From: Thermoleophilia bacterium
GTDB taxonomy: Bacteria; Actinomycetota; Thermoleophilia; Gaiellales; SKUG01
Assembly: GCA_007122215.1 (NCBI GenBank)
Contig: SKUG01000153.1
Span: 1 to 12,969, forward strand
DNA length: 12,969 nucleotides
Direction: 5' to 3'
This document shows positions 7,173 through 12,969 of the stretch, piece by piece; the first letter of the stretch is position 1; every line of letters starts with the position of its first letter. A program made the position numbers and the translations under genes. Under the pieces are notes generated by a model. The model worked only from the letters and a program-made list of their open reading frames with translations, had not been told where the DNA came from and ran no database searches.

Positions 7173-7730
7173 ATGGACGCTGGGATCCGCTTCAACATCG
7201 TCAGTGGTGTACACACCGCATCGGCCGGTGCGCCCCCCGAGGATCCACGCCTGCGGCAGGTCCTCACCCAGTACGTCGGGGTGATGCAGCGGCTGGTCCA
7301 GGCGCTGCAGGCCCAGCAGCAGTCGGGCGTGCCTTCCGGCACCCGGGTCGACCAGGAGGAGCTGCGGGTCATCGAGCTCGTCAACGGCGTGCGCCAGGCG
7401 CTCGGCATCCCGCCCGTGCAGTGGCATGCAGGACTCGCCCAGGCAGCGCTCGGACACGCCACGCACATGGCGTCGGTCGGGCGCATGGCCCATGACGGGC
7501 TGGGCAACGGCACCGCAGAGAGCCGCGTGCGGGCAGTTGGCTTTCGCGGTGCCTGGGGGGAGAACGTCGCCGCTGGCCAGCGGGACGCGTTCACCGTGGT
7601 GCGGGACTGGATGCGCAGCCCCGGCCACCTGCGGAACATCCTCGATCCTCGCTGGAACCTGATCGCCGTGGAGCGCGTGCGCGGCGTCGACGGGCGCATC
7701 TACTGGGCCCAGAACTTCGGTCGCAGCTGA
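7173..7730 (+). CDS. CAP (SCP-like) domain protein without signal peptide
   Basis: 185 aa. The CAP/SCP domain (PF00188 type) spans about 64-182: ELRVIELVNGVRQALGIPPVQW (in two halves, 63-74 and 75-84), HATHMASVGRMAHDG (95-109), GENVA (129-133), VVRDWMRSPGHLRNIL (142-157), with conserved His107, Glu130 and His152 where the family places its cavity residues. Bacterial members are usually secreted (YkwD-like, CAP proteins of spores or envelope), but the N-terminus here (MDAGIRFNIVSGVHTASAG) has no Sec or Tat signal and no membrane helix. The upstream reading frame reaches a stop at 7107-7109 without another start, so a missed signal peptide is unlikely. Residues about 23-55 look like a Gln-rich helix. 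The Shine-Dalgarno is weak (GGGG, about 10 nt upstream). Its biochemical role is unknown. It is convergent with the DUF4157-like gene. Confidence 0.85.
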   Translation: MDAGIRFNIVSGVHTASAGAPPEDPRLRQVLTQYVGVMQRLVQALQAQQQSGVPSGTRVDQEELRVIELVNGVRQALGIPPVQWHAGLAQAALGHATHMASVGRMAHDGLGNGTAESRVRAVGFRGAWGENVAAGQRDAFTVVRDWMRSPGHLRNILDPRWNLIAVERVRGVDGRIYWAQNFGRS

Positions 7731-7988
7731 TCACTGTCCCGGTTACGGCCCCTGGCTCGACGGGCAGGCCCCGTGGCTGGAAGCTCCCGACCCCGCTTGT
7801 CGGATCGTTCCGATCGGTGTGAACTGGAGGGGCAGGGCGGGCCGGTGGGTCGGGATCGTTCCTGACGGCTACGGCTGCAGCTGCTCGCCATCCATGTGGG
7901 AACAGGGTTCGAACGGCTCGAGTGCCAGCCAGCGACGCGCAGGTCGCGGCGGCCATCCCACCGGCCGCTCCTGCGATTCGTCCGTGGC
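7731..7988. other. Convergent intergenic region with a repeated decamer
   Basis: This 258-nt gap between the CAP gene and the convergent DUF4157-like gene holds no gene I can support. GGATCGTTCC occurs exactly twice (7802-7811, 7853-7862). The first copy extends to a small hairpin, GATCG-TTC-CGATC. A weak imperfect hairpin near 7747-7774 (GGCC-C-CTG with CAGGCC) could help end the CAP transcript. A GGTTCGAA near 7912 resembles a tRNA T-loop but no tRNA folds around it. Confidence 0.4.
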
Positions 7989-8861
7989 CTATCCGGCTGC
8001 TCCTGCCGACCGTCCCTGGCCTTGCTCCTGGCGCTGCGGGTTCGTGCCTGGGGTGACCTCGAGGGCCCCGCGTGCGGCATCCGTTGCAGGGCGCTGCGGC
8101 ATCGTCCCGGCCCGGAAGCGCTGCGCGACCTGCTCGGCGCGGACCTCCATGTGGTGCGCTCCGTGGATCTCCCGCATCAGCGGCCGCCGGTCGCGCTCGG
8201 TGCCGGGCAGGCGGGCTGCCACCCACCGCGTCATGCCCCGCGGCACGGCGCCGGGCCGCCAGCGATCGTCGACGACGAAGCCCGCAACGTAGTTCCCCAG
8301 GAAGCGTCGGGTGCGGCGCAGGTCGTCTCCGGGCTCCTCGCCGTCGCGGCTCGCACGCCACTGCATGACGTGGCCGAGCTCGTGGGCGAGGAAGCGGCGA
8401 CCCTGCCAGGAGAGGATCCGCTCGAGGGTCTGCTCGTTCGCCAGGTAGATCTCGTGGCCGAGCGCGATGCCCCCGAAGCCGCCCCCGCCACCGGGACCGC
8501 CCACGTACATGCGGACGCGCTCGAGGTCGCGGGCCACGGTCTCCTCGGGGAGGCCGTACTCGCGGGACAGGAAGCCGCCCAGCACCGCCCGCTGGGCATC
8601 GCTCAGCGCCTGTCCCGGATGCTCCTCCCGCACGCCGCGGGCCGCATCGAGGGTTCCCAGCACGCTGGAGCGGCGCACCGACTCCCAGGCCGTGACGTCG
8701 GTCGGCGTCCAGCCCCGAACGGGGTGTCGGGGCAGGTCCCCCGCAGCGGGCTCATCGGCTGCTGCAGCCGGCGCGGGTGCGTGCGCCGCGGGCGCGCCAG
8801 CCGAGGCCATGGCAGGGGACGGGACCAGGGTGCGGGCGATGATGGGGTCGATCAGCTGCAT
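7989..8861 (-). CDS. Putative zinc metallopeptidase-like protein resembling DUF4157 (eCIS core)
   Basis: 290 aa from the ATG at 8861; a GTG at 8894 would add 11 residues. Residues 113-165 run from LERVRMYVGG through a Gly-rich stretch, GHEIYLANEQ (135-144) and RRFLAHELGHVMQWR (155-169). This layout (VRMY, then GxxIYL, then LAHELxHVxQ) is that of the DUF4157/eCIS-core family, with the zinc-binding HELGH at 160-164. AHHMEVRAEQVAQRF (235-249) could supply the third ligand. The first about 50 residues are Ala/Pro-rich and the last about 40 are polar, both likely disordered. No signal peptide is seen. DUF4157 domains are often found in proteins linked to extracellular contractile injection systems, but no eCIS structural gene is in this window. 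Last gene of the minus-strand run, 77 nt after msrB. The family call is by motif only. Confidence 0.65.
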   Translation of the reverse strand: MQLIDPIIARTLVPSPAMASAGAPAAHAPAPAAAADEPAAGDLPRHPVRGWTPTDVTAWESVRRSSVLGTLDAARGVREEHPGQALSDAQRAVLGGFLSREYGLPEETVARDLERVRMYVGGPGGGGGFGGIALGHEIYLANEQTLERILSWQGRRFLAHELGHVMQWRASRDGEEPGDDLRRTRRFLGNYVAGFVVDDRWRPGAVPRGMTRWVAARLPGTERDRRPLMREIHGAHHMEVRAEQVAQRFRAGTMPQRPATDAARGALEVTPGTNPQRQEQGQGRSAGAAG

Positions 8862-8869
8862 GGCAGCGG

Positions 8870-8875
8870 ATGATA
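8870..8875 (-). promoter_or_regulatory. -10-like TATCAT placed for a leaderless start
   Basis: On the minus strand TATCAT ends 8 nt before the ATG at 8861, and no Shine-Dalgarno lies between them. Transcription would begin at or within a few bases of the ATG. No convincing -35 is visible. This supports 8861 over 8894 as the start. Confidence 0.35.
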
Positions 8876-8938
8876 CGCCTGCACGTGCGGTCACGCCTCA
8901 GGCATCGTCCTCTTCGAGCTGCATCGCCATGCTGCGTC

Positions 8939-9334
8939 TCAGGAGCCATCCCCGTCGAGCTGCAGCGCCACCGAGTTGATGCAGTAGCGCAGCCCACTCC
9001 TGCCCGGACCATCCGGGAAGACGTGCCCGAGGTGCGCATCGCACCCCGCACACCGCACCTCGGTCCGCTCGTAGCCAAGCTCGAAGTCGGGGCGGGTGCT
9101 GACGGCGTCGACCGACGCGGGGTCGGTGAAGCTCGGCCAGCCCGATCCGGAGTCATACTGCTCGTCCGAGCGGAACAGCGCAGCGTCGCAACACACGCAG
9201 CGGTAGGTGCCGTCGGCGCCGCGGTGCACGTAGCGGCCGCTGAACGGGGCCTCGGTCGCGCCCTCCTGGGTCACGGCGTACTGCTGGTCGGTCAGTCGTT
9301 GTCGCAGCTCATCGCGGGAAGTGGATCCATCCAT
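8939..9334 (-). CDS. msrB: Peptide-methionine (R)-S-oxide reductase MsrB
   Basis: 131 aa, full length for MsrB. It reduces the R epimer of methionine sulfoxide in proteins, repairing oxidative damage in the cytoplasm with thioredoxin as reductant. Visible: the structural zinc ligands C46-x-x-C49 (RCVCCD) and C95-x-x-C98 (RCAGCD); GWPSF (65-69); HLGHVF (101-106); the catalytic Cys118 in RYCIN with the following SVAL. The usual resolving Cys before GWPSF is Ser64 here (DSGSGWPSF), a known variant, so recycling would rely on direct thioredoxin attack or another Cys such as the extra Cys48. The gene starts 40 nt after the Trp-rich secreted protein gene on the same strand. No Shine-Dalgarno is apparent; a TACGAT 6 nt upstream of the ATG suggests a leaderless message. 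Confidence 0.95.
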   Translation of the reverse strand: MDGSTSRDELRQRLTDQQYAVTQEGATEAPFSGRYVHRGADGTYRCVCCDAALFRSDEQYDSGSGWPSFTDPASVDAVSTRPDFELGYERTEVRCAGCDAHLGHVFPDGPGRSGLRYCINSVALQLDGDGS

Positions 9335-9340
9335 GCCTGC

Positions 9341-9346
9341 ATCGTA
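9341..9346 (-). promoter_or_regulatory. -10-like TACGAT placed for a leaderless msrB start
   Basis: On the minus strand TACGAT ends 6 nt before the msrB ATG at 9334, in the 40-nt gap after the preceding gene. No Shine-Dalgarno or clear -35 is seen. It suggests msrB can be transcribed separately from the gene upstream. Confidence 0.35.
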
Positions 9347-9374
9347 GCTGGTGTCGCGTCCGGTCGGCTGGGCG

Positions 9375-10394
9375 CTAGTCGATCAGGCACTTGCCGATCT
9401 CCGGCGGGATCAGCTCGCTGCGGTGGGCGTTGCGGATGTCGTCGATGCGCTGGTCGAACTCCAGCGGTCGTCCGCGGAAGTTCGTGACGACATCCGGCAG
9501 CACGCCCGGGCCGGCAGCCATCATCCGATAGCGCTCGACACGCGAGCGGCCGGTTCGCCGGAGGTTGGCGACCTGCCACGGGGCGAGCCGCATGTTGGGG
9601 TGGGGCTTGGGGCCGAAGATGAAGCAGAACTGGCCGAGCGGGTCCTGGGCGAGGAACATGTTCACCCGCGTCCATCCGGGGCGGCTCGGGTAGTCGGGGC
9701 GGAACGACTCCAGCGCCATGTTGCGGCCCTGCCCATCGAGGACGTAGCCGAGCCGCGTGAACTCCCGAGAGACGACGGGGCGATCCTGGTAGCGGTAGTC
9801 GCCGTAGATGTGCAGGCAGTGCCACTGCCCGCCGTGGCAGCGGCGGGTCGCCGTCCAGTCGCTCCACACGCGGATGCGGGGGATCTCGTTACCCGTCCAG
9901 TGGCTCAGGCGCCACTCCACCGGGCCCTGGGTGCCGCCGTAGTTGGGCTTGATCCGCTGCCACGCCTGGATCGCCCAGTGGTGCCAGACCCCGTTGATGC
10001 GCATCGAGCAGCGTCGCACCGCCCAGGGGATGCGGGGGCCGCGGTAGCGTCCGCAGTGGTTCGGGAAGTTCTGCCAGCGGCCGTAGCGGCCCTTGGTCCG
10101 CCAGCCACCGGTGCGGTCGAGCTGGAAGCGCCGGCCGTTGGGGGGCCAGTCCTTCGCGCCCCAGGCGAGGATGTGGCGTCGCTGCCAGCGTCCGTTGACC
10201 CGGACGTTCGCCGAGATCAGCGCGACGTTGCCCCGCTGGTTGACCTTGAGCTGGACGTTCCGGTAGTTGGTGCCGAGCAGCATGGAGGCATCTGCGGGGG
10301 CGACGCCCGTCACGAGCATGGCGGCGCATCCGGCCACGAGCATCGCGCAGAGCAGGCGCCAGCGCTGGATCGGGGCTGCAACGGCTGTGGTCAT
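9375..10394 (-). CDS. Secreted Trp-rich, six-cysteine protein of unknown function
   Basis: 339 aa. The ATG at 10394 is chosen over the longer frame (GTG-type start at 10475) because GGGAGG lies 5 nt upstream and a Sec signal peptide then follows at once: Arg11-Arg13, a hydrophobic core at about 14-31, and probable cleavage after ADA (residue 37). The mature part is rich in Trp, Arg and Asn: NYRNVQLKVNQRGNVALI (43-60), RRHILAWGAKDW (72-83), WHHWAIQAWQRIKPNYGG (137-154), WRLSHWTG (161-168), NMFLAQDPLGQFCFIFGPKPHP (in two parts, 245-256 and 257-266), GPGVLPDVV (295-303). Cysteines 114, 129, 186, 193, 257 and 336 could make three disulfides. From memory similar uncharacterised secreted proteins recur in Thermoleophilia. 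No enzyme motif is recognised. It lies between the amidase and msrB genes. Confidence 0.8.
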   Translation of the reverse strand: MTTAVAAPIQRWRLLCAMLVAGCAAMLVTGVAPADASMLLGTNYRNVQLKVNQRGNVALISANVRVNGRWQRRHILAWGAKDWPPNGRRFQLDRTGGWRTKGRYGRWQNFPNHCGRYRGPRIPWAVRRCSMRINGVWHHWAIQAWQRIKPNYGGTQGPVEWRLSHWTGNEIPRIRVWSDWTATRRCHGGQWHCLHIYGDYRYQDRPVVSREFTRLGYVLDGQGRNMALESFRPDYPSRPGWTRVNMFLAQDPLGQFCFIFGPKPHPNMRLAPWQVANLRRTGRSRVERYRMMAAGPGVLPDVVTNFRGRPLEFDQRIDDIRNAHRSELIPPEIGKCLID

Positions 10395-10545
10395 CTCGCC
10401 TCCCTGGCATCGGTTCGGCGCGCCGCTGCCCGCCCTGCACGCACAGGACAGGCAGCGACCCACCCTTGCAGCCATCGGCTCCGCTGCAGGGACCTTGAGG
10501 CTCGGTTCGTAAATCCTGTGTAAGGAGGTCTCCCCGACCGGAGGG

Positions 10546-11562
10546 TCAGTCCCCGTCGCCGTTTGGTGCCAGCACCTCCCGGATCCCTCCTGCCAGCGCG
10601 CGTCCGAGGTCGTGGGCGGTTCCCTCGCGGGTGAGCCATGCGAGGTCCTGGGCGTTTGCGGGATTGCCGGCCTCGAGCACCACGATCGGCACGCTTGAGG
10701 CGTTGAGCAGCGCGAGGTCGCGACGCTGGTCGAGGCCGTCGTGGCCGAGGTGGTTGCTCACGACGTGCCCGGTGTCGGCGCGGATGGCATCGCGGATGCC
10801 GCGTGCGAGGTCGACCGAGCGGCTGTGGATGGCGTCGGTCGTGCCATCCTGGGCTGCCGGGTAGATGAGGTGGAAGCCGCGCGCCAGGGTGTCCGGCACG
10901 CCGTCGCTGTGGATCGAGACCGCCAGGTCCACCCCGGATCCGTTGAGCACGCGCGAGCGCTCGTCGAGGCAGGGGCCGATCCCGTCGTTGCGCGTGCGGG
11001 TCAGCACGACGTCTGCGCCCAGTGCGGTCAGCTCCCGGTAGGCGACGCGGGCCACGGCCAGCACGAACGCCGACTCGTCGTACTCGTCGCCCACGCGAAC
11101 CGGGACGGTGTCGCAGCGCCGCTCGAGCCCGGCGAGCTCGATCGTCTGCGCGATCTGCCGCCGGGTGGCGCGGGAGGCGTCGTTGCGGCCATTGTTGCCG
11201 GGGTCCAGCGCGATGGTGCGACCCGCGAGCGGGCGCTGGACGGACTCGGCTCGCTCCCCTGCGGCCGATTCCGCCTCGCCCGCGGCCGCAGGCCACTGTG
11301 CGCTGTAGGGGGCAGGCAACCTGTCTGCCCGCCCCTGTCGGTCGGTGGGCCCAGCCTCGCGCGAGGCCGAGGCCTGGTCGCTGCCATCGGGGCTGGCGGA
11401 CTCGCCACCCGGTCCCGGGAAGGCGAACATCGCAGCACCGGCCAGGAAGGCGAGCAGCCCGCCGATGAGCAGCACCCACCATCCGGGCCCGGGCGGGCGG
11501 CGGTGGCGGGTCGCGCGGCGAGGCCGCGAGCCGCTGCCTTGGGTTCGCTGCCTGCGCGCCAT
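10546..11562 (-). CDS. Membrane-anchored N-acetylmuramoyl-L-alanine amidase (Amidase_3, Rv3717-like) with altered zinc site
   Basis: 338 aa. The family cleaves the amide bond between MurNAc and the peptide stem outside the membrane. Visible: a basic N-terminus, one membrane helix (28-47), a polar linker to about 110, then an Amidase_3 domain (115-333): TIALDPGNNGRN (116-127), GDEYDESAF (158-166), DVVLTRTRNDGIGPCLDER (184-202), AVSIHSDG (214-221), GFHLIYP (229-235), PIVVLEAGNPANAQD (292-306). Glu163, His218 and Glu297 fit the second and third zinc ligands and the catalytic Glu, but residue 123 is Asn (codon AAC) where DPGH supplies the first zinc His. Cys150 and Cys198 match the subfamily's cysteine pair and may form a disulfide. 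The ATG at 11562 is chosen for an AGGA 6 nt upstream; the longer frame to 11841 overlaps the divergent GNAT gene. It may be inactive or differently metallated. Confidence 0.88.
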   Translation of the reverse strand: MARRQRTQGSGSRPRRATRHRRPPGPGWWVLLIGGLLAFLAGAAMFAFPGPGGESASPDGSDQASASREAGPTDRQGRADRLPAPYSAQWPAAAGEAESAAGERAESVQRPLAGRTIALDPGNNGRNDASRATRRQIAQTIELAGLERRCDTVPVRVGDEYDESAFVLAVARVAYRELTALGADVVLTRTRNDGIGPCLDERSRVLNGSGVDLAVSIHSDGVPDTLARGFHLIYPAAQDGTTDAIHSRSVDLARGIRDAIRADTGHVVSNHLGHDGLDQRRDLALLNASSVPIVVLEAGNPANAQDLAWLTREGTAHDLGRALAGGIREVLAPNGDGD

Positions 11563-11702
11563 CGGCCGTCCTGGTCGTCGTCCGGCTATCCCGGGGAACT
11601 GGTACTGCCCGTCTTCCTTACCCGATCCGACTCGGAATCGTGCCTCTGCGTTGCCCGCTGCCAGGGCTCGCTGCCGCATCCGCGGGCGTGCTCGCTCCCC
11701 GG

Positions 11703-11708
11703 TAGGCT
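11703..11708 (+). promoter_or_regulatory. -10-like TAGGCT placed for a leaderless GNAT gene start
   Basis: TAGGCT ends 8 nt before the ATG at 11717 in the 154-nt divergent gap with the amidase gene. There is no Shine-Dalgarno between them and no clear -35. Confidence 0.3.
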
Positions 11709-11716
11709 CGACGGCC

Positions 11717-12919
11717 ATGGAGCATCCGGCCCGCCAGCGCGCATCCCACGATCCCCTCTTCACGATCGCCGAGCACGCCTTCGGGGTGGGGATCGATCCG
11801 GCCGAGCGCGCCCGCTGGGCAGCGCTCCTCGGTTCCGGCACGACGTTCTACGCCGAGCGGGATGGCATCGAGGCTGGCAGCCTGGGGGTGCTGCCAGCCT
11901 CTCAGTCGGTGCCCGGCGGGCTGCTGGTCGATGCGGACCTCGTGACCTGGGTGGCGACGCTGCCAACCCACCGCCGCCAGGGAGTGATGACCGAGCTCGT
12001 CGGGCGGGTGGCATCGGAGCGCTGGAGCGGGGATGGCCGGCCCGGGGTTGCGGCGCTGTGGGCATCCGAGGCGCGCATCTACCGGCGCTTTGGATTCGGG
12101 CCGGCAACGACCATCCGGCCGCTGCGCATCGCCCCGGACAGGCTGCGCGACGACGCCGGCCTGGCTCGCGCGGCGGAGGCAGCTGGCCCGCTCGCGTTCT
12201 CCTTCGTCCAGCCGGCGCAGATCAGCGCCGAGGCCCGGCCCATCCATGAGGCTGCCGTGGTGGCGCGCCCGGCGGGGATCCGCCGCACCCCTGCCTTCTG
12301 GGACCGCTGGTGCTCGGTGGGGGAGTTCGTCGGGGGCAGTGCTGCCCCCCGCAGCATCGTCGCGGCCCGGCGTCCCGACGGGGCCCTTGCCGGCTGGATC
12401 GACTACCGCCGCGAGGTGCCCGCCGACGACCCGCTGGCCGAGGAGGGATCGACCTGTCGCGTGATGGAGGTCGCGGCCGCGAGCCCGGCCGTTGCCGCAG
12501 CGCTGTGGCGCTTCGTGGTCGGCCTCGACCTCGTGGAGGTCGCCTACACCCCGTGGAGCCTCGCCCCGGATGATCCCCTGCTGCGCGTGGTCGACGACCA
12601 CCGGGCCCTGGCGGCGACCGCGCCGGAGACCTGGGACGGGCTCTGGGTGCGGCTCTGCGACCCGGCCCGCGTGCTGGCGACCCGTGGCTGGCAGGGCAGC
12701 GGCTCGATGGTGCTCGAGCTCGACGACCCGATGGGATACGCGTCGGGCACATGGCAGCTCGAGATCCGGGATGGCCGGGCCGTGGTCGAGGCCACGACGG
12801 CCGCCCCCGACCTCTCGCTGCGCCTGGACGACGCCGCCGCGCTGGTCTTCGCCGATGCACCCCTGCGAGAGCTCGTCGCTGCGTCCCGCGCGGCGGTGCG
12901 CAGTGACGGCGTGATCTAG
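11717..12919 (+). CDS. Eis-like GNAT-family N-acetyltransferase
   Basis: 400 aa, the usual length of the Eis family (about 400). These enzymes move acetyl groups from acetyl-CoA to amines; mycobacterial Eis acetylates aminoglycosides and lysines, but the substrate here cannot be told. Visible: the acetyl-CoA loop VATLPTHRRQGVM (79-91), the Eis-type ALWASEARIYRRFGFGPAT (113-131) with Tyr122 at the position of the Eis general acid, a second GNAT-like domain (about 150-300), and a C-terminal sterol-carrier-like domain beginning near RLCDPARVLATRGW (312-325). The ATG at 11717 is chosen because the similarity begins just after it; the longer open frame from 11345 runs antisense through the amidase gene. 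Divergent from the amidase gene, so the two could share control, though no operator is evident. The last 50 nt of the window after its stop show no feature. Confidence 0.9.
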   Translation: MEHPARQRASHDPLFTIAEHAFGVGIDPAERARWAALLGSGTTFYAERDGIEAGSLGVLPASQSVPGGLLVDADLVTWVATLPTHRRQGVMTELVGRVASERWSGDGRPGVAALWASEARIYRRFGFGPATTIRPLRIAPDRLRDDAGLARAAEAAGPLAFSFVQPAQISAEARPIHEAAVVARPAGIRRTPAFWDRWCSVGEFVGGSAAPRSIVAARRPDGALAGWIDYRREVPADDPLAEEGSTCRVMEVAAASPAVAAALWRFVVGLDLVEVAYTPWSLAPDDPLLRVVDDHRALAATAPETWDGLWVRLCDPARVLATRGWQGSGSMVLELDDPMGYASGTWQLEIRDGRAVVEATTAAPDLSLRLDDAAALVFADAPLRELVAASRAAVRSDGVI

Positions 12920-12969
12920 CACGTGGACGCCCTGCTGGGCCGCTGGCCGCGTCCCCACTGCCTGCTCGA

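Noticed and set aside
4061..7699. A 1212-codon open frame antisense to nrdJ and the CAP gene
   Set aside because: It is the mirror of strongly biased GC3 codons in nrdJ; no domain motif is recognisable and the plus-strand genes are certain.
7905..7925. GGTTCGAA resembling a tRNA T-loop
   Set aside because: The flanking bases do not form a T-stem and no acceptor or anticodon arm can be placed around it.
10395..10475. 27-residue N-terminal extension of the Trp-rich secreted protein
   Set aside because: The internal ATG at 10394 has a good Shine-Dalgarno and puts the signal peptide at the N-terminus; the extension would bury it.
10521..10529. Near-perfect plus-strand Shine-Dalgarno TAAGGAGGT
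   Set aside because: No ATG, GTG or TTG lies at a usable distance downstream and the region after it is the amidase gene on the other strand.
11345..11716. Long N-terminal extension of the GNAT gene frame
   Set aside because: It runs antisense through the amidase's 5' end; Eis-family similarity begins only after 11717.

Overview
The window is a GC-rich (roughly 70%) chromosomal segment with strong G/C preference at third codon positions. It carries nine protein-coding genes that I can support. The gene content points to an actinobacterium: a DivIVA/Wag31-like protein, an nrdR-nrdJ pair, an Rv3717-type amidase and an Eis-type acetyltransferase. The secreted Trp-rich protein resembles, from memory, a family common in Thermoleophilia (Solirubrobacterales), so that class is my best guess, but it cannot be proven from sequence alone. 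I see no tRNA, rRNA, CRISPR array, insertion sequence or phage gene.

Layout. Positions 24-3403 (minus strand) hold a polyprenyl-phosphate sugar transferase followed by a long DivIVA-domain protein, likely cell-envelope and polar-growth functions. A divergent regulatory region (about 3360-3621) carries an NrdR-box-like pair and other palindromes. It leads into nrdR (TTG start) and nrdJ (plus strand, 3622-6937), a class II, B12-dependent deoxyribonucleotide synthesis unit closed by a perfect 16-bp hairpin. A CAP-domain gene (7173-7730, plus) follows behind its own candidate promoter inside an inverted repeat.

Convergent to it is a minus-strand series read from 11562 down to 7989: membrane-anchored amidase, secreted six-cysteine Trp-rich protein, MsrB, and a putative metallopeptidase resembling the DUF4157/eCIS-core family. 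An Eis-like GNAT gene (11717-12919, plus) diverges from the amidase.

The coherent themes are deoxynucleotide supply with its own repressor, envelope construction and remodelling, and protein oxidation repair. The less ordinary points are: the amidase has Asn where the first zinc-binding His is expected; the neighbouring CAP and DUF4157-like proteins both lack an export signal; three genes have a -10-like hexamer 6-8 nt before the ATG and no Shine-Dalgarno, suggesting leaderless transcripts; and the nrdR/sugar-transferase divergent region is dense in palindromes. I found no clearly new multi-gene system. The CAP/DUF4157 neighbourhood is the most speculative lead.
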